Assembly (NCBI GenBank): GCA_964512225.1
Contig: CAZEKB010000022.1
Span: 1 to 64,000 of the forward strand
Direction of reading: 5' to 3'
Source: CAZEKB01 sp964512225
GTDB lineage: Bacteria > Myxococcota_A > UBA796 > UBA9615
Length of the DNA stretch: 64,000 bases
Both the position numbers and the translations under genes were made by a program. The notes under the pieces are model-generated. The model worked only from the letters and a program-made list of their open reading frames with translations. It was not told the origin of the DNA and searched no databases. Of this stretch, positions 8,609 through 17,645 are shown piece by piece; positions within the stretch are counted from its first letter, which is position 1, and each line of letters begins with the position of its first letter.

Positions 8609-9433
8609 GTGACGGCGGGGCCGATCCTCAAGATCCGGGGGCTGACCAAGCGGTTCGGGGGCCTCACGGCGCTCGACGCCGTCGACTTGGACGTCTCCCC
8701 GGGCACGATCGTCTCGATCATCGGGCCCAACGGCTCGGGCAAGACCACCTTCTTCAACTGCATCTCCGGCATCTACGACCCCACCGCGGGGGACGTCCTG
8801 CTGTGTCGCGAGGCCGGCGAGCAGTCGCTGATCGGCATGCGCTCGGACGAGGTCACGCGGGCCGGGGTCGCCCGCACGTTTCAGACCATCCGGCTCTTCC
8901 CCCTCATGACCGTCCTCGAGAACGTGCTGGTGGGCATGCACGCGGAGACCGACGCCGGGTGGCTGTCCGCGGCGCTGCGGCTGCAGTCGTTCCGGGACGA
9001 GGAGGCCGCGTCGCGGGCCCGGGCCCGGGAGCTGCTCGGGTTCTTCGGGGACCACCTTCTGCCCCGGCAGGACGAGCCCGCCCGCAACCTCTCCTACGCC
9101 AACCAGCGTCGCCTCGAGATCGTCCGCGCGATGGCCACGGGGGCGCCCGTCCTCCTCCTGGACGAGCCCGCCGCAGGCATGAACCCCACGGAGACGGAGG
9201 GGCTGATGGCGGACATCGTGCGCCTCCGGGACTCGGGCCGGACGGTGCTGCTCATCGAGCACGACATGGTGGTGATCGCCACGATCTCGGACCACGTCCT
9301 GGCGCTCGATCACGGCGCGAAGATCGCCGAAGGCGCCTTCGCCGACGTGAGGCGCGACCCGCAGGTGATCGAGGCCTACCTCGGTCGCGGCGCGGCGGGC
9401 ACGGCGGGCGACGCGGTGGTGGCCGGTGGCTGA
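8609..9433 (+). CDS. livG: Branched-chain amino acid-type ABC transporter ATPase, LivG-like
   Basis: The ATPase of a HAAT-family (LivG-type) amino acid importer. It has Walker A GPNGSGKTT, Q-loop VARTFQTIRLFP, the signature LSYANQRRLEI (the LivG variant) and Walker B VLLLDEPAAGMNP. The H-loop is LLIEHDM. The 274-residue length fits LivG. The GTG start at 8609 lies 7 nt after the preceding stop, and the 3' end overlaps livF by 8 nt. The permease genes livH and livM are not in this window. Family membership is firm; the substrate (amino acid, urea or other) is inferred only from the family. Confidence 0.88.
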   Translation: MTAGPILKIRGLTKRFGGLTALDAVDLDVSPGTIVSIIGPNGSGKTTFFNCISGIYDPTAGDVLLCREAGEQSLIGMRSDEVTRAGVARTFQTIRLFPLMTVLENVLVGMHAETDAGWLSAALRLQSFRDEEAASRARARELLGFFGDHLLPRQDEPARNLSYANQRRLEIVRAMATGAPVLLLDEPAAGMNPTETEGLMADIVRLRDSGRTVLLIEHDMVVIATISDHVLALDHGAKIAEGAFADVRRDPQVIEAYLGRGAAGTAGDAVVAGG

Positions 9434-10142
9434 GCTGCTGTCCCTGCAGGGGATCCGCGCGGCGTACGGCCCCGTCCCCGTGCTGCACGGCATCGACGTG
9501 ACCGTCGCCGCCGACGAGGTGGTCTGCCTGCTGGGCGGCAACGCCGCGGGCAAGACGACGACGATGAAGACGATCGTCGGCGTGCTGCCGGTGCGGGGAG
9601 GCACGATCACGTTCGACGGACGCCTCATTTCGGGCATGTCCCCGCCGGACATCGTCGCCCTGGGCGTGGCGATCGTCCCCGAGGGGCGACGCATCTTCCC
9701 GCGCATGACCGTCGCCGAGAACCTGGACCTGGGCGCCTACGGCCGCTCCGACTCGGCCTCGGAGCAGAGCGCCGACCTCGACAACGTGTTCGGCCTCTTC
9801 CCGCGCCTGGCCGAGCGCCGCGGCCAGCTGGGCGGCACGCTGTCGGGCGGGGAGCAGCAGATGCTCGCGATCGGCCGCGCGATGATGAGCCGCCCGCGCC
9901 TGCTGCTGATGGACGAGCCGTCGATGGGGCTGGCGCCCGCGCTGGTGGACCAGGTGTTCGAGATCATCGCGAGCATCCACGCCTCGGGGACCGCGATCTT
10001 CCTCGTGGAGCAGAACGCGCGCATGGCGCTGGAGGTCGCGTCGCGGGGGTACGTCCTGCAGCAGGGCCGGGTCGTGGCCGAGGGATCGTCGGCCGAGCTG
10101 CTGGGCTCCGAGGTGGTCAAGGAGGCCTACCTGGGCGGCTGA
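9426..10142 (+). CDS. livF: Branched-chain amino acid-type ABC transporter ATPase, LivF-like
   Basis: The second ATPase of the same importer, 238 residues, which should form the heterodimer with LivG on the membrane permeases. The Walker A sequence is GGNAAGKTT, slightly unusual but intact. The Q-loop region is VPEGRRIFPRMTVAENL, followed by signature LSGGEQQ, Walker B LLLMDEPSMGLAP and H-loop FLVEQN. VPEGRRIFP is characteristic of LivF. The GTG start overlaps the end of livG by 8 nt, so the two are translationally coupled. No permease or binding-protein gene follows. A LivJ-like binding protein sits far away at 43702. Confidence 0.88.
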   Translation: MAELLSLQGIRAAYGPVPVLHGIDVTVAADEVVCLLGGNAAGKTTTMKTIVGVLPVRGGTITFDGRLISGMSPPDIVALGVAIVPEGRRIFPRMTVAENLDLGAYGRSDSASEQSADLDNVFGLFPRLAERRGQLGGTLSGGEQQMLAIGRAMMSRPRLLLMDEPSMGLAPALVDQVFEIIASIHASGTAIFLVEQNARMALEVASRGYVLQQGRVVAEGSSAELLGSEVVKEAYLGG

Positions 10143-10187
10143 TCGCCCGGGGACCAGCGGACCCTCTCCGGGCGCAGGCCCCCGTGC

Positions 10188-10193
10188 TACGCT
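10188..10193 (+). promoter_or_regulatory. -10-like TACGCT, 9 nt before a lipoprotein start
   Basis: GCTACGCT ends 9 nt before the ATG at 10203. It matches the G(G/C)TANNNT pattern seen before several other genes here and implies a start of transcription at or beside the ATG. No ribosome site is visible in the gap. Confidence 0.35.
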
Positions 10194-10202
10194 CGCTCGC
10201 CG

Positions 10203-10850
10203 ATGACCTCGATGCTGCGCCTTGCCCCGATCGTCGCCCTCCTCGTGCCCCTCGCGGGCTGCGAGTACGCCCCCCTCGCCGTGGACGAAAACCTCCCCGG
10301 CCTCGACGAGTCGATCATCGACCCGGACGTCGTCGTCTACGGCACCGGGACGCTGGACTTCAACCCGCGGAACGACGACGGCGTCGACTGCGTGATCGTG
10401 CACGACATCATCGGGTGGAAGGGCGCCCCGAGCGCCACGCGCGACTGCACGACCTGCTCGGACACGTACACGCTCTTCCGCGAAGCCAACGACGACACCA
10501 CGTGCGAGGACCTCGTCGCCCAGAGCCACGCCATCGGCTGGGACATCATCGACAACGTCCGCGAGGACCCGTGGTCCGGCAACGGCACCAGCTCCGAGGA
10601 GTGGCTGGACGAGCCCGAGCAGGCCGACGTGATCGGCGCGCTGCGGACCACTTGGACGGTGTTCGGCTACACCGACGACCCGGTCTGGGAGGCTCGCTTC
10701 GTGCTCCGCGAGGTCGCCGAGGAGGAGTGGCCCGAGGCCCCCGACGGCGTCGAGTTCACGCGCGCCTACACCGCCCGGGATCGCTGGCGCTGGGCCGTGA
10801 GCCGAGAGCAGAGCATCAGCTGGAGCATGGACCTGCAGTTCACCGACTGA
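10203..10850 (+). CDS. Cysteine-containing lipoprotein of unknown function
   Basis: A 215-residue predicted lipoprotein: signal MTSMLRLAPIVALLVPLAGC with the lipidated Cys at position 20. The rest is acidic and Cys-containing (RDCTTCSDTYTLF, NDDTTCEDL), then Trp-rich at the C-terminus. I recognise no enzyme motif. The pattern RDCT..(20-25 residues)..DD(S/T)TC recurs in the next gene, so the two look like distant tandem paralogues. The next gene begins 11 nt downstream. The Cys residues probably form disulfides outside the cytoplasm. Function unknown. Confidence 0.72.
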   Translation: MTSMLRLAPIVALLVPLAGCEYAPLAVDENLPGLDESIIDPDVVVYGTGTLDFNPRNDDGVDCVIVHDIIGWKGAPSATRDCTTCSDTYTLFREANDDTTCEDLVAQSHAIGWDIIDNVREDPWSGNGTSSEEWLDEPEQADVIGALRTTWTVFGYTDDPVWEARFVLREVAEEEWPEAPDGVEFTRAYTARDRWRWAVSREQSISWSMDLQFTD

Positions 10851-10861
10851 GTCCGCCAACC

Positions 10862-11437
10862 ATGTCCGTCCGCCACCTCCCGGCCCTGCTGGTCGCCTGC
10901 CTGCTCGGGTCGGCCTGCGCCCCCGCGGGCGAGACCTGCGTCGACGGCCCCTGCTGGCTGACCCTCCAGAGCTGGGTGACGATCGCGGGCGACGACGTCG
11001 ACGGCTTCCTGCGCTGGGTCTACGTCTCCGAGGACCCCGCGAGCGACGAGTTCACCGCCACGGCCGACTGCGAGATCTGGGAGCGCCTGGCGCTGGCTCC
11101 GGCGGCCGTCGATCCGGCCTGCCGCGACTGCACGCACCAGTTCGAGGGCACGGCGACGATCGACGCGGACGACAGCACCTGCGCGGACGCCGACTGGGCG
11201 CCGTGGGCGTTCACGTACGCCTTCGGCCCGCTGGGCGAAGACCACCAGAGCTGGGCCGAGCGCGGCTACACCCACCACGTGCAGACCCGGTGGAGCCCCG
11301 ACCTGGGGGATACGCAGGGGTTCCAGTCGCTCTTCGTGGCCACCCCCGAGTCCTGGGACGGCGGCTCTCCGGGGGACGACGGGGACCCGGCGGGCGAGTA
11401 CGCGCTGGACGCGCTGCACTTCTGGGACCTCCGATGA
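10862..11437 (+). CDS. Cysteine-rich lipoprotein, paralogue of its upstream neighbour
   Basis: A 191-residue predicted lipoprotein (lipobox LGSAC, Cys18). The mature part has CVDGPCWLTL near the N-terminus, then CEIWERL, CRDCTHQFEG and DDSTCADADW. It ends in an Asp/Gly-rich region and LDALHFWDLR. It shares the Cys spacing and the DD(S/T)TC motif of the preceding gene. The start at 10862 was chosen because the signal peptide begins there, although the frame is open upstream. Its stop overlaps the pyruvate kinase start (ATGA at 11434), so the two are probably translated from one message. Function unknown. Confidence 0.75.
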   Translation: MSVRHLPALLVACLLGSACAPAGETCVDGPCWLTLQSWVTIAGDDVDGFLRWVYVSEDPASDEFTATADCEIWERLALAPAAVDPACRDCTHQFEGTATIDADDSTCADADWAPWAFTYAFGPLGEDHQSWAERGYTHHVQTRWSPDLGDTQGFQSLFVATPESWDGGSPGDDGDPAGEYALDALHFWDLR

Positions 11438-12858
11438 CGATGCGGCGGACGAAGATCGTCTGCACCCTGGGCCCCGCCAGCAACACCTCGCAGATGATGT
11501 CGCGGCTCCTGCACGCCGGGCTCGACGTCGCGCGCCTGAACTGCAGCCACGCGTCCCACGGCGACCTGGCCTACCTCGTGGAGTCGTTCCGCCGCGTCGC
11601 CCGCCTCGCCCGCAAGCCCGCCGGGCTGCTGCTCGACCTGTCGGGTCCCAAGGTCAGGACGGGCCTGCTCGAAGGCGAGACGATGCCCCTGGTCAAGGGC
11701 GAGCGCCTGTACGTCCGCCCCGGCACCGCGCCCGGCAGGGACGACTGGATCACCTGCAACTACGAGGGCATCGCGAACGACGTGAAGGCGGGCGACCGCA
11801 TCCTGCTGGACGACGGCCTCATGGAGCTGATCGTGGTGGCCGTGGAGCGCGACGGGGTGGTGGCCACGGAGGTCGTCGTGGGGGGCGTCCTCAAGCAGCG
11901 CAAGGGGATGAACCTGCCGGACAACACGGTGTCGATCCCCGCGCTCACCGCCAAGGACCGGGCGGACCTGGCGGTGGGGCTGGACCTGGGCGTGGACTAC
12001 GTCGCCCTCTCCTTCGTGCAGCGTCGGCAGGACATCGTCGACCTCAAGGAGGCCATGTCCGGCCTGCGCGGCGGGCCCGTCCCGATCATCGCGAAGATCG
12101 AGAAGCCGCAGGCGATCGCGAACCTCGACGAGATCATGACCGAGGTCGACGGGATCATGGTCGCGCGCGGCGATCTCGCGGTGGAGTGCGGCAACCACCG
12201 GGTCCCCGTGCTCCAGAAGCAGATCCTGTCGCGCACCAACAACCGCGGGATCATCGACATCGTCGCCACCCAGATGCTCGAGTCGATGACCGGCAACCCG
12301 CGCCCCACGCGGGCCGAGGCGTCGGACGTGGCCAACGCCGTGCTCGACGGCTGCGACGCGGTCATGCTCTCGGGGGAGACCGCAGCGGGCAAGTACCCCG
12401 TAGAGGCGGTGCGGATGATGGACAAGATCGCCCGCGAGGTGGAGCCCTGGATGGGCGTCGATCACGTCGAGGTGGATCTCGTGGGGGGGCTGTTCCCGCC
12501 CATCACCGTCGCGATCGTGCGCGCCGCCGCCCAGATCGCCGCCGCGGGCGAGTTCGAGGCGCTGATCGTCTTCACCCTGTCCGGGCGCACGGCGCTCCTG
12601 CTCAGCGGCTTCTTCCCGGGCATCCCGATCTTCGCCCTCACGCCCAACCGCAACACGGAGCGGGCGATGGCGCTCTATCGCAACGTCGTCCCCGTCTACA
12701 TGTCCTTCCCCGCCAACTCGGATCAGATGATCGACGAGGGCGAGCGGGTGCTCGTGGACCGAGGCCTCCTGACCGCGGGGGACGAAGCGATCGTGGTGGC
12801 GGGCTTCACCGACCTGCGCGGCGTCGCGAACATGGTGAAGGTCATCCGCGTCGGCTGA
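11434..12858 (+). CDS. pyk: Pyruvate kinase
   Basis: Converts phosphoenolpyruvate and ADP to pyruvate and ATP, the last step of glycolysis. The 474-residue length is normal. Visible motifs are TKIVCTLGPAS at the N-terminus, ARLNCSHASHGD (the usual NFSHG in altered form), SGPKVRTG, and the active-site signature IIAKIEKPQA with its catalytic Lys. Further on are GIMVARGDLAVE, RPTRAEASDVANAVLDG and MLSGETAAGKYP. The C-terminal allosteric-type domain is present. The ATG at 11434 forms an ATGA overlap with the upstream lipoprotein gene; a second ATG at 11440 is also possible. Coupling a glycolytic enzyme to a lipoprotein gene is unusual. Confidence 0.95.
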   Translation: MTMRRTKIVCTLGPASNTSQMMSRLLHAGLDVARLNCSHASHGDLAYLVESFRRVARLARKPAGLLLDLSGPKVRTGLLEGETMPLVKGERLYVRPGTAPGRDDWITCNYEGIANDVKAGDRILLDDGLMELIVVAVERDGVVATEVVVGGVLKQRKGMNLPDNTVSIPALTAKDRADLAVGLDLGVDYVALSFVQRRQDIVDLKEAMSGLRGGPVPIIAKIEKPQAIANLDEIMTEVDGIMVARGDLAVECGNHRVPVLQKQILSRTNNRGIIDIVATQMLESMTGNPRPTRAEASDVANAVLDGCDAVMLSGETAAGKYPVEAVRMMDKIAREVEPWMGVDHVEVDLVGGLFPPITVAIVRAAAQIAAAGEFEALIVFTLSGRTALLLSGFFPGIPIFALTPNRNTERAMALYRNVVPVYMSFPANSDQMIDEGERVLVDRGLLTAGDEAIVVAGFTDLRGVANMVKVIRVG

Positions 12859-12870
12859 GTCGCGGGACGG

Positions 12871-15237
12871 TCAGGGGCGTCGACGTCGCCCGAGGAGCAC
12901 CAGCCCCAGCATCAGCCACCCCCCCTCGCCGCGGCTCATGGAGCTCTCGCAGGCGCAGTCGTCGTCGCCGCCCACGAGGTCCTGGCGGAGCGTCGGCGTG
13001 GGCTCGGGGGTCTCGTCCGACCACGTGGTCGGGTCGCACGGATCCGCGTCCTCCGGGGCCCCGGCCGGGATCACGTCGTCGTGGCCGTACGTGGTGAAGG
13101 TCTCGGCGTTGTTGAGGATCCCCACGTTGCCGAGCGGGTCGGTCGACTCGAGGTGCACCCGGTAGGTCGTGCAGGGCTCGAGCTCGAGCAGGTACACCTG
13201 GTGCAGCAGGTCGAGGGCGCTGTTGTAGGCCTCTCGGTCGTCGTCGAAGCGGGCTCGTCCGTCGGCGATCTCGTCCGTGAGCCAGCCGACGCGCGCGCTG
13301 TCCGGCGTGATCTGGTCCACGGTGACGGAGGAGAGCTCCGGAGCCCGGCAGTCCAGGGCGACCGATCGCGTGGTCTCGGAGTCGTCGGAGGAGACGACCA
13401 GGGTGTCTCCGTCGCGGACCGACACCTCGCCGTCGTCCGCCGTTGGCGGGTCGCTCGTGAGGGCGATCTCCCCGGCGTAGACGCCGCCGCCGAGCTCGTC
13501 GAGGCGGAACGTCTCGGGGGTCGACTCGGCGTCGGACCACGCCGTCACCAGCACCCACCCCTCGCCCGAGCCGTTGGGGATCGAGACCGACGCGGACAGG
13601 GTCTGGTTGCAGCCCGCGAGGCTCGCGGGTACGTCCAGGAAGGCCAGCTCCGACTGCAGCGCCGCGGCGGCGTCGATCCGGCCCCACCCGTAGTTGATGG
13701 AGTGGCCGTCGACGTCCCAGTCGCCGCCGGCCTCGTCGATCTTCTGCGCCGTGGCCTCGAGCAGGGCCTGGAGCTGGGAGGCCGTCAGGTCCGGCAGCGC
13801 CGACAGGACGACCGCCCCCACGCCCGTCGCCACCGGGGCGGCCGCGGACGTCCCCCCGAAGCTGCCCGTGTAGCCGTTGCCCGTGCGGGTCGTATTGATG
13901 CCGGTGGTGCCCCCGTTGCTGGGCGACGAGAGGTCGAGCTCGGGGCAGATCTCCGAGTAGCTGGACCGCACCCCCTGGTTGCCGCTCGCGCCGATGGCGA
14001 TCACGTCGTCGTGCGCGGCGTAGCCGTCCTCGCTGCAGGTGTCGTTCGGGTGCCCGTTGCCCGCGGCCCAGAAGATCGCGGTGCCGAGGCCGCCGCGTCC
14101 GCTCTCGATCGCGTACTCCACGGCCGACTGCATCGCGGGACCCATCGGCGTGCTCTGTCCGCTGCCGTCGGGCGGGCCCCAGGAGTTGTTGATGACCCAC
14201 GCGCCGTTGTCGACCGCGAAGATGTGGGCGTCCGCCTCGCCGCCGTCGCCCGCGCCGATCACACGCACGGGGAGGATCGAGCACAGGGGGCAGGCGCCCA
14301 CCACGCCGAAGCCGTTCTCGGGGGCGGCCGCGGCGCCCGCCACGGACGTGCCGTGGCTCCCGGAGGGCGACGGGTCGTTGTCTCCGTCCACGAAGTCGTA
14401 GCCCGGCAGCAGCGACTGCTGCAGGTCCTCGTGGGTGAGCTCGACCCCGGAGTCGAGGATGCCGACGATCACCTCGGGCCCGCCCCGGGACAGGTCCCAC
14501 GCGTCCGGGGTGTTCACGTCGTTGCCGGGGGTGCCGCCGCTCTGGCCCGTGTTGTCGTGGTGCCACTGGTTGGGGAAGCGGTCGTCGGTGGGGATGTAGC
14601 GCTCGAAGCGCGGCTGGAGCCAGTCGACCTGCGCCCAGCGCACCCAGGGTTGCTCGCGGAGCAGCGAGGCCGCCTCGACCGGATCGACCGGCGCGTCGGC
14701 GTCCAGGCGCAGGCGCCAGGAGCCCGCCGGCCCCGCTCGCAGCTCCACCGGGTCGATCCCCAGCTCCGCCGCGAGATCGTTCATGCGCGGCTCCGAGGCC
14801 GGGTCGTCGAGCTGGAGCAGGAGGTCGGACGTGACCGCCCGCCAGGGGGCGGCCTCGTGGTCCGAGAGCCGGAAGAGCGGCGCGGCCACGCGGACGTCGG
14901 GCCGGGCGGCGAGCGCGACGGCGACCTCCCGCGGGTTCGCCGCGCCCTCGAGCCGGTACTCCTCGGTGTGCATCCGGGGCGGTCCGATCCGGTCGACGCG
15001 CTCGAGGCGCAGGCCGTCCATCACCAGCACCTCGGGGCCCCGGAAGTCGCGGGCCTCGGGCGTGGTGTGGGCCTCCACCCCGGGCTCCCACGTGATCGTG
15101 AAGGCGCGCGGGATCACGAAGAGGGGGACGTCGCCGTCGTTGGTGGCGGCGACCCGGGGCCCGTCCCACGGCGCGGCCCGAGCGGCCGCGGGGGCGGCGA
15201 CGGCGAGGGCCAGCAGCAAGACGGTCCAGCGCAGCAT
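12871..15237 (-). CDS. Secreted subtilisin-like serine protease with MYXO-CTERM-type anchor
   Basis: A 788-residue S8-family peptidase. The signal peptide (about 22 residues) follows the ATG at 15237; earlier in-frame ATGs add only non-signal sequence. Residues of about 25-210 form a pro-region. The catalytic triad is Asp262 (GILDSGVEL), His295 (GSHGTSVAG) and Ser464 (GGTSAAAPVATG), with the oxyanion Asn393 in AAGNG. Beyond about residue 530 are two Ig/Fn3-like domains. The tail has CACESS, a hydrophobic helix WLMLGLVLLG and RRRRP, the pattern of Myxococcota C-terminal sorting signals. It should be secreted and then anchored or processed at the surface. Substrate unknown. Its stop lies 12 bp from that of pyk on the other strand. 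Confidence 0.9.
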   Translation of the reverse strand: MLRWTVLLLALAVAAPAAARAAPWDGPRVAATNDGDVPLFVIPRAFTITWEPGVEAHTTPEARDFRGPEVLVMDGLRLERVDRIGPPRMHTEEYRLEGAANPREVAVALAARPDVRVAAPLFRLSDHEAAPWRAVTSDLLLQLDDPASEPRMNDLAAELGIDPVELRAGPAGSWRLRLDADAPVDPVEAASLLREQPWVRWAQVDWLQPRFERYIPTDDRFPNQWHHDNTGQSGGTPGNDVNTPDAWDLSRGGPEVIVGILDSGVELTHEDLQQSLLPGYDFVDGDNDPSPSGSHGTSVAGAAAAPENGFGVVGACPLCSILPVRVIGAGDGGEADAHIFAVDNGAWVINNSWGPPDGSGQSTPMGPAMQSAVEYAIESGRGGLGTAIFWAAGNGHPNDTCSEDGYAAHDDVIAIGASGNQGVRSSYSEICPELDLSSPSNGGTTGINTTRTGNGYTGSFGGTSAAAPVATGVGAVVLSALPDLTASQLQALLEATAQKIDEAGGDWDVDGHSINYGWGRIDAAAALQSELAFLDVPASLAGCNQTLSASVSIPNGSGEGWVLVTAWSDAESTPETFRLDELGGGVYAGEIALTSDPPTADDGEVSVRDGDTLVVSSDDSETTRSVALDCRAPELSSVTVDQITPDSARVGWLTDEIADGRARFDDDREAYNSALDLLHQVYLLELEPCTTYRVHLESTDPLGNVGILNNAETFTTYGHDDVIPAGAPEDADPCDPTTWSDETPEPTPTLRQDLVGGDDDCACESSMSRGEGGWLMLGLVLLGRRRRP

Positions 15238-15336
15238 CGTGGACTCCCAAGGTCGCATGATCGGGCTTGTGGACGCGGCTCGCAAGGGCCATCGGAGGTC
15301 CATCGAGCCGCTGGATGCAGAGGCGCGCACGTCGTG

Positions 15337-15342
15337 TATGGT
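15337..15342 (+). promoter_or_regulatory. -10-like TATGGT before cysD
   Basis: GTGTATGGT ends 10 nt before the ATG at 15353, in the 115-bp divergent gap with the protease gene. The gap to the start codon carries no clear ribosome site. A second in-frame ATG inside the element (15338) would add five residues and is less likely. Confidence 0.3.
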
Positions 15343-15352
15343 CCGCGGTCCG

Positions 15353-16258
15353 ATGAGCTACGTCCTCAACCACCTCGAGACGCTCGAGTCCGAGGCCATC
15401 CACATCATGCGCGAGGTGGTGGCCGAGTTCGAGAACCCGGTCATGCTCTGGTCCGTCGGCAAAGACAGCAGCTGTCTGCTGCGCCTCGCCCAGAAGGCGT
15501 TCCACCCCGGGCCGATCCCGTTCCCGCTCATGCACGTCGACACGGGCTACAAGTTCCCCGCGATGTACGAGTTCCGCGACCGCCTCGCCGAGGAGATGGG
15601 CTTCCGCCTCATCGTCGAGCGGAACGAGGAGGCGATCGCCGCGGGCGCGCACCCCCACCGGCTGGGCGTGGCCCGGTGCTGCGGCTACCTCAAGACCCAG
15701 GGTCTCCTCGAGGGGCTGGAGAAGCACCGGTTCGACGCCGCGATCGGCGGCGCGCGTCGGGAAGAGGAGCGGTCGCGGGCGAAGGAGCGCGTGTTCAGCT
15801 TCCGGGACGAGTTCGGCGCGTGGGACCCCAAGAACCAGCGCCCCGAGCTGTGGGACCTCTACAACACCCGCGTGCACGAGGGCGAGTCGATCCGGGTCTT
15901 CCCGCTCTCCAACTGGACCGAAGCGGACATCTGGCAGTACATCCGCTCCGAAGAGATCCCGATCGTGCCGCTGTACTACGCCGCCGACCGCGAGGTGGTC
16001 CACCGCGACGGGGTCATCATCCCCGCCTGGGACCGGCGCGCGATCCGTGAGGACGAGGAGGCGAAGGTCGTGACCGAGCAGGTCCGGTTCCGCACGCTCG
16101 GCTGCATGCCCTGCACGGGCGCGATCTGCTCCGGCGCGACGACCGTCGAGGAGATCGTCGCCGAAGCCCTCACGGCCACGCGGTCCGAGCGAGAGACCCG
16201 CGTCATCGACCACGGCTCGAACACCATGGAAGACAAGAAGCGGGAGGGGTACTTCTGA
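15353..16258 (+). CDS. cysD: Sulfate adenylyltransferase subunit 2
   Basis: The catalytic subunit of ATP sulfurylase, which makes adenosine 5'-phosphosulfate from sulfate and ATP at the start of sulfate assimilation. It belongs to the PAPS-reductase/ATP-pyrophosphatase fold. The PP-loop region is MLWSVGKDSSCLLRLAQKAF, followed by the CysD hallmarks HVDTGYKFPAMYEFRD, GGARREEERSRAKERVFSFR and LSNWTEADIWQYI. CMPCTGA lies near the end. The length of 301 residues is normal. cysN follows after 46 bp. No APS kinase or PAPS reductase gene is in the window, so the end use of APS is open. Confidence 0.95.
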   Translation: MSYVLNHLETLESEAIHIMREVVAEFENPVMLWSVGKDSSCLLRLAQKAFHPGPIPFPLMHVDTGYKFPAMYEFRDRLAEEMGFRLIVERNEEAIAAGAHPHRLGVARCCGYLKTQGLLEGLEKHRFDAAIGGARREEERSRAKERVFSFRDEFGAWDPKNQRPELWDLYNTRVHEGESIRVFPLSNWTEADIWQYIRSEEIPIVPLYYAADREVVHRDGVIIPAWDRRAIREDEEAKVVTEQVRFRTLGCMPCTGAICSGATTVEEIVAEALTATRSERETRVIDHGSNTMEDKKREGYF

Positions 16259-16304
16259 TGGTGGACCTCCGCACCCACGGTCCTCCCGCCCACGAGCAAC
16301 ACCC

Positions 16305-17645
16305 ATGACTACTTCGCAAGAGAGAGCGCGCGCCCTCGCCGAGGAGCTGCTTGATCGTCGGATGGAGCTGCTGCGGTTCACGACCGCGGGGAGCGTCGAC
16401 GACGGCAAGTCCACCCTCATCGGCCGCCTGCTGGTGGATACGAAGGGCGTCTTCGAGGATCAGCTCCAGGCCGCCCAGCGGGCGACGGAGAAGCGGGGCG
16501 CCAACGGCGTGGACCTCGCGCTCCTGACCGACGGGCTGCGCGCCGAGCGCGAGCAGGGCATCACGATCGACGTCGCGTACCGGTACTTCTCGACGCCCAA
16601 GCGCAGCTTCATCATCGCCGACACGCCGGGCCACGAGCAGTACACGCGGAACATGGTCACCGGCGCGTCGACGGCGTCGGTGGCGATCATCCTGGTGGAC
16701 GCGCGCCACGGCGTGATCACGCAGACGAAGCGGCACACCTTCATCGCTACGCTGCTGGGCATCCCGCACATCGTCGTCGCCATCAACAAGATGGACCTCG
16801 TGGACTACGACGAGGCCGTGTTCGAGCGGATCCGCAAGGAGTTCCGCGACTGGGCCCGCAAGCTCGACGTGCGCGACGTGCGGTTCATCCCGATCTCCGC
16901 CCTGTACGGCGACATGGTCGTCGAGCGCGGCGACCACATGGGCTGGTACCACGGCTACACGTTCCTCGAGATGCTCGAGAACATCGAGATCAGCTCCGAC
17001 CGCAACCTCACGGACTTCCGGTTCCCGGTCCAGCTCGTGAGCCGCCCCCAGACCGACGATCACCGCGACTTCCGCGGCTACGCGGGGCGCATCGAGTCCG
17101 GCGCCGTGGCCCTGGGCGACGAGGTCGTGGTGTTGCCTTCCGGGCGCCGCAGCCGGGTGTCGCGGATCAGCACCTTCGACGGCGACAAGGGCCGGGCGTT
17201 CACGCCCATGTCCGTGACCCTGTGCCTCGAGGACGAGATCGACATCAGCCGCGGCGACATGGTCGTGCGGCCGGGCAACGTCCCTCGCCAGGAGCGCGAG
17301 TTCGAGGCGGCGATCTGCTGGATGTCCGACGAGCCGATGCGAAGGCGCGGCAAGTACCTGATCAAGCACACCACCACCACCGTCAAGGGGATGGTGACCG
17401 ACCTCCGCTATCGCATCGACGTGAACACGCTCCATCGCGACCCGGGCGCCGACGGGCTGGGCATGAACGAGATCGGGCGCGTCGTGATCAAGACCCAGCG
17501 GCCCCTCAACGTCGACTACTACCGGGACAACCGCGAGACGGGGTCCTTCATCGTCATCGACCCCCATACCAACGCGACGGTCGGGGCGGGGATGATCTGG
17601 CGGAAGCGGCAGACGGCTCCGGATCCCGAGCCCGAGTGGGAGTAG
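16305..17645 (+). CDS. cysN: Sulfate adenylyltransferase subunit 1 (GTPase)
   Basis: The GTPase subunit that drives the unfavourable sulfate adenylylation by CysD. It is EF-Tu-like, with G1 GSVDDGKSTLIGRLL, G2 in the EREQGITIDVAYRY segment, G3 DTPGHEQYTRNM and G4 NKMDLVD. Two beta-barrel domains follow, containing VRPGNVPRQ and the threonine-rich HTTTTVKGMV. At 446 residues there is no C-terminal APS-kinase (CysC) extension. Its TAG stop directly abuts the stop of the barrel gene on the other strand (17645/17646), leaving no intergenic DNA. Confidence 0.95.
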   Translation: MTTSQERARALAEELLDRRMELLRFTTAGSVDDGKSTLIGRLLVDTKGVFEDQLQAAQRATEKRGANGVDLALLTDGLRAEREQGITIDVAYRYFSTPKRSFIIADTPGHEQYTRNMVTGASTASVAIILVDARHGVITQTKRHTFIATLLGIPHIVVAINKMDLVDYDEAVFERIRKEFRDWARKLDVRDVRFIPISALYGDMVVERGDHMGWYHGYTFLEMLENIEISSDRNLTDFRFPVQLVSRPQTDDHRDFRGYAGRIESGAVALGDEVVVLPSGRRSRVSRISTFDGDKGRAFTPMSVTLCLEDEIDISRGDMVVRPGNVPRQEREFEAAICWMSDEPMRRRGKYLIKHTTTTVKGMVTDLRYRIDVNTLHRDPGADGLGMNEIGRVVIKTQRPLNVDYYRDNRETGSFIVIDPHTNATVGAGMIWRKRQTAPDPEPEWE

